A stretch of 33,231 nucleotides of DNA from the NCBI GenBank assembly GCA_025869435.1, contig JAOZVS010000140.1:1-33231 (forward strand). Reading direction: 5' to 3'. Positions 31,071 to 33,231 of the stretch are shown in pieces; the first letter of the stretch is position 1; every line of letters begins with the position of its first letter. The position numbers were made by a program, and so were the translations under genes. The stretch comes from Zavarzinia sp. GTDB lineage: Bacteria; Pseudomonadota; Alphaproteobacteria; Zavarziniales; Zavarziniaceae. The notes beneath the pieces were generated by a model. That model was not told the DNA's origin and did not search any database. It saw only the letters and a list, made by a program, of their open reading frames with translations.

Positions 31071-31093
31071 GGGAGGGGGCCGAGCCCCCTCCC
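31071..31093. other. Strong hairpin between tmoA and tmoB
   Basis: GGGAGGGGGC (31071-31080) and GCCCCCTCCC (31084-31093) form a perfect ten-base G/C stem with a three-base loop, seven bases after the tmoA stop. No T-run follows, and tmoB has a strong ribosome site just beyond, so it is more likely a partial terminator or mRNA-stabilising element than an operon end. Confidence 0.7.
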
Positions 31094-31119
31094 CCATTCG
31101 TGAATAAGGGGAGGAATCC

Positions 31120-31380
31120 ATGGCTATTTTTCCGTTGTCTTCGAATTTCGAGGGCGATTTCGTGATCCAGCTGGTTGTGGTCGATGATGCCGCGACCATG
31201 GACGAAGTTGCCTCCGCCTGCGCCGTTCATTCGGTGAACCGCCGCGTCGCACCGCGCCCCGGCAAGGTGATGCGCGTCCGCCGCCATTCGACCGGCGAGG
31301 TTTTCCCGCGTGACCTCCAGGTGAAATCGGCCGGCCTGATGCCGACCGAGACCATCGACGTCATTTTCTCCGACATCTGA
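31120..31380 (+). CDS. tmoB: Toluene monooxygenase gamma subunit
   Basis: The 86-residue ubiquitin-like subunit matches TmoB through the whole length: FPLSSNFEGDFVIQLVVVDD, VHSVNRRVAPRPGKVMRVRR and FPRDLQVKSAGLMPTETIDV. It is the small structural subunit of the (ABE)2 hydroxylase. GGGGAGG lies before the ATG. It follows the G/C hairpin after tmoA. Confidence 0.93.
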   Translation: MAIFPLSSNFEGDFVIQLVVVDDAATMDEVASACAVHSVNRRVAPRPGKVMRVRRHSTGEVFPRDLQVKSAGLMPTETIDVIFSDI

Positions 31381-31400
31381 CCGCGCACGAGAGAACGAGC

Positions 31401-31739
31401 ATGGCGTTCGAGAAAATCTGCACGCTCGACGACGTCTGGGAAGGCGAGATGGAGGAATTCACCACGGGCAGTGGCCGTGATGTCCTCGTCGTCTGCGTCG
31501 ACGGCGGTCGCATCAAGGCCTTCCAGTCCATGTGCCCGCACCAGGAAATCGCCCTCATCGATGGCAGCTTCGAAGGCGGCGTGATCACCTGCAAGGCTCA
31601 TCTCTGGCAGTTCGACAGTGAAACCGGCGCAGGGCTCAACCCGACCGACTGCCGGATCGCGCAATACCCTGTCGAAATCCGGGGCGAGGACGTCTTCGTG
31701 AATGTCGAAGGCATCGAACCCTGCAAATCACACACCTGA
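31401..31739 (+). CDS. tmoC: Toluene monooxygenase Rieske ferredoxin
   Basis: The 112-residue Rieske protein has Cys45-x-His47 (MCPHQE) and Cys64-x2-His67 (CKAHLW), exactly the T4MO ferredoxin positions, with Trp69 after the second pair. It carries electrons from the TmoF-type reductase (here encoded at 8881-9930) to the hydroxylase. It starts 20 bases after the tmoB stop. Confidence 0.95.
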   Translation: MAFEKICTLDDVWEGEMEEFTTGSGRDVLVVCVDGGRIKAFQSMCPHQEIALIDGSFEGGVITCKAHLWQFDSETGAGLNPTDCRIAQYPVEIRGEDVFVNVEGIEPCKSHT

Positions 31740-31753
31740 CGCGGGAGAGCATC

Positions 31754-32068
31754 ATGTCCAAGCACACTTCAGGTGACGCCTATCGCAACAACCGCGTCGG
31801 TCCGATCCTGCGCGCCGGCGAAGTCGCCCAGGCCGCCATCCAGGCGGTCGAGGACGACAATCCGGGCAAGAAGATCCACGTCGAGGACCGCACCGCCTAT
31901 ATCCGGATCGAATGCGAGGATGAATGCATCCTCACCCGCGCGTCGATGGAGGAGGCCCTGGGCCGCCCGTTCCAGATGCGCGAGATCGAGATCAATCTCG
32001 GCTCCTTCTCGGGCCAGATCGATACTTCGGAAGAGCGCGTGCGCTTCTACCTCGCCAAGCACATCTGA
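31754..32068 (+). CDS. tmoD: Toluene monooxygenase effector protein
   Basis: The 104-residue catalytic effector has the TmoD blocks NNRVGPILRAGEVAQAAI, DNPGKKIHVEDRTAYIRIE, LGRPFQMREIEINLGSFSGQI and VRFYLAKHI. It binds the hydroxylase near the active site and raises rate and selectivity. It is unlike the phenol effector DmpM (17507-17797) except in general family fold. GGGAG precedes the ATG. Confidence 0.94.
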   Translation: MSKHTSGDAYRNNRVGPILRAGEVAQAAIQAVEDDNPGKKIHVEDRTAYIRIECEDECILTRASMEEALGRPFQMREIEINLGSFSGQIDTSEERVRFYLAKHI

Positions 32069-32098
32069 CAAGAAACGAATTCCGGGAAGGAACCCCCA

Positions 32099-33091
32099 AT
32101 GTCCGCCGCCCCCGAACCCTTGAAGCCGTTGAAGACCTGGTCGCATCTCGCCGATCGCCGCAAGCGTCCGAGCGAATACGACATCGTCAACACCCGCCTG
32201 CACTATCGCCAGCGCGATCCGAATGTTCCCTGGGAACTGGATCCGAACCTGCACATGAACCAGTGGTACCGCAAGTACTGCAACGAAAGCCCGCTGAAGC
32301 ATCATGACTGGGACCTGTTCCAGGATCCGGACCAGCTCGTCTACCGCACCTACAATATCCTGCAGGACGGGCAGGAGACCTACGTCAACAGCCTGTTCGA
32401 CCAGTTCAGCGACCGCGGCCACGATCAGATGATCTCGCGCGAGTGGATCAATACCCTCGCCACCTTCTACACCCCGGCGCGCTATCTCTATCACGGTCTG
32501 CAGATGGGCTCGGCCTATGTCGCCCAGATGGCACCGGCCAGCACCATCACCACCTGCCTCTATTTCCAGTCGGCGGATTCGCTGCGCTGGGTCACCCATA
32601 CCGCCTATCGCACGGCGGAACTCGCCAAGTCGCAGGCCGGGCTTGGCCTCGGCACCGACGAACGCGCGCATTGGGAGAAGGCACCGCAGTGGCAGGGCTT
32701 CCGCCGCCTGCTCGAGGAATCCCTGGTCGTCTGGGATTGGGCCGAAGCCTTCGTCGTCTTCAACCTGGTGCTGAAGCCGGCGGTCGAGGAAACCCTGCTC
32801 GGCACCCTGGCCGAAGTCGCCAGCAGCAATGGCGACACGCTCTACAGCCTGCTGTCGCAAGCACAGATGCGGGACGCCGAGCGTCACCGCCGCTGGGCCT
32901 CGCGTCTGGTCGCCATGGCGTCGGAGATCGAGGGCAACAAGGAATGGCTGCGCGATCGCGTCGCCGCCTGGACCCCCCGGGCCGAAGCGGCGATCACCGC
33001 CTATGCCGGCGCCCTGACCGAAAGCGACGGCGGCGCGAGCGCGATCGCCCGCCTGCACGGTTTCCAGCGCAACCTCGGTCTTCGCGACTGA
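32099..33091 (+). CDS. tmoE: Toluene monooxygenase beta subunit
   Basis: The 330-residue beta subunit matches TmoE: PLKTWSHLADRRKRPSEYDI near the start, then HDWDLFQDPDQLVYRTYNILQDGQETYV and FQSADSLRWVTHTAYRTAEL. It lacks the diiron ligands, as normal for beta subunits. It completes the hydroxylase with TmoA and TmoB. GGAAGG lies before the ATG. No tmoF follows; a hairpin does. Confidence 0.94.
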   Translation: MSAAPEPLKPLKTWSHLADRRKRPSEYDIVNTRLHYRQRDPNVPWELDPNLHMNQWYRKYCNESPLKHHDWDLFQDPDQLVYRTYNILQDGQETYVNSLFDQFSDRGHDQMISREWINTLATFYTPARYLYHGLQMGSAYVAQMAPASTITTCLYFQSADSLRWVTHTAYRTAELAKSQAGLGLGTDERAHWEKAPQWQGFRRLLEESLVVWDWAEAFVVFNLVLKPAVEETLLGTLAEVASSNGDTLYSLLSQAQMRDAERHRRWASRLVAMASEIEGNKEWLRDRVAAWTPRAEAAITAYAGALTESDGGASAIARLHGFQRNLGLRD

Positions 33092-33099
33092 TGTTGCGC

Positions 33100-33129
33100 G
33101 GCGGATACGCGAAGGTGCGCGGATCCGCC
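33100..33129 (+). terminator. Terminator-like hairpin after tmoE
   Basis: GGCGGATACGCG (33100-33111) pairs with CGCGGATCCGCC (33118-33129) with one mismatch in 12 and a six-base loop. It starts eight bases after the tmoE stop and supports tmoE as the last gene. There is no T-run. Confidence 0.65.
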
Positions 33130-33179
33130 CCCACTGTGTATGTTAGTGTATTCAGGGCAGGAGCATTCTGTCCGCGTTA

Positions 33180-33231
33180 GAGCCTGACCCAAAAGCCTAT
33201 TGCGCCCGGCAGGGTTGTGTGATTCACCGAA
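33180..33231. mobile_element. Possible left end of an IS5/IS1031-like insertion sequence (partial)
   Basis: The sequence GAGCCTGACCCAAAAGCC beginning at 33180 resembles the terminal repeat of IS5-family, IS1031-group elements as I remember them. It is preceded directly by TTA, a TNA target as those elements use. No transposase is visible in the 52 bases left, so this rests on a short similarity. Confidence 0.35.

Noticed and set aside
33092-33180. A tmoF gene or other sixth tmo gene after tmoE
   Set aside because: The DNA contains a hairpin and no sensible reading frame; the tmoF-type gene is at 8881-9930.
1-33231. CRISPR arrays, tRNA or rRNA genes, phage genes
   Set aside because: No regularly spaced repeats, tRNA-like cloverleaf or rRNA sequence was seen on reading through.

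Overview
The window is about 33 kb of GC-rich DNA that looks alphaproteobacterial, judging from base composition, codon use and protein style; the genus cannot be told from sequence alone. It is a catabolic island for aromatic hydrocarbons. It carries two complete soluble diiron monooxygenases, most of one meta-cleavage pathway plus a partial second one, and a set of envelope proteins that probably move hydrophobic substrate through the cell wall.

Layout. (1) 1-1100, minus: 5' part of an SbmA/BacA/YddA-type ABC transporter, cut by the left edge. (2) 1385-2005, minus: TetR-type regulator, divergent from (3) 2229-6651, plus: a four-gene operon of C-C hydrolase, type I extradiol dioxygenase, MhpA-type flavin hydroxylase and hydroxypentadienoate hydratase. 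(4) 19073 down to 6660, minus: a 15-gene operon. It encodes phenol hydroxylase DmpKLMNOP, ferredoxin DmpQ, catechol 2,3-dioxygenase DmpB, hydroxymuconic semialdehyde dehydrogenase DmpC, hydratase DmpE, decarboxylase DmpH, tautomerase DmpI, a TmoF-type reductase, hydrolase DmpD and a DUF1329 protein. (5) 26315 down to 19467, minus: an envelope operon of Tat-exported YCF48-like propeller, RND/MMPL permease, DUF1302 outer-membrane barrel and DUF1329 periplasmic protein. (6) 28515-26629, minus: a second DUF1302 barrel. (7) 29567-33091, plus: toluene 4-monooxygenase-type tmoABCDE, followed by a hairpin and perhaps the end of an insertion sequence.

How it fits together. TmoABCDE would hydroxylate a toluene-like arene to a phenol, DmpKLMNOP would hydroxylate the phenol to a catechol, and DmpB with DmpCEHI or DmpD would cleave and degrade it. 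The reductase for the toluene enzyme (TmoF type) is not in the tmo operon; it lies about 20 kb away inside the phenol operon. Genes for the last two meta-pathway enzymes (DmpG aldolase, DmpF acetaldehyde dehydrogenase) are absent from the window.

Regulation. I read four sigma-54 (-24/-12) promoters, each with GG-N10-GC spacing. They lie before dmpK, before the YCF48-RND operon, before the second DUF1302 gene and before tmoA. XylR/DmpR-like palindromes lie upstream of three of them and a consensus IHF site upstream of the fourth. This ties both oxygenases and the envelope proteins into one apparent regulon, whose NtrC-family activator is not in the window. The most interesting hypothesis is that YCF48, RND, DUF1302 and DUF1329 form a trans-envelope system for hydrophobic aromatics, co-regulated with the oxygenases.
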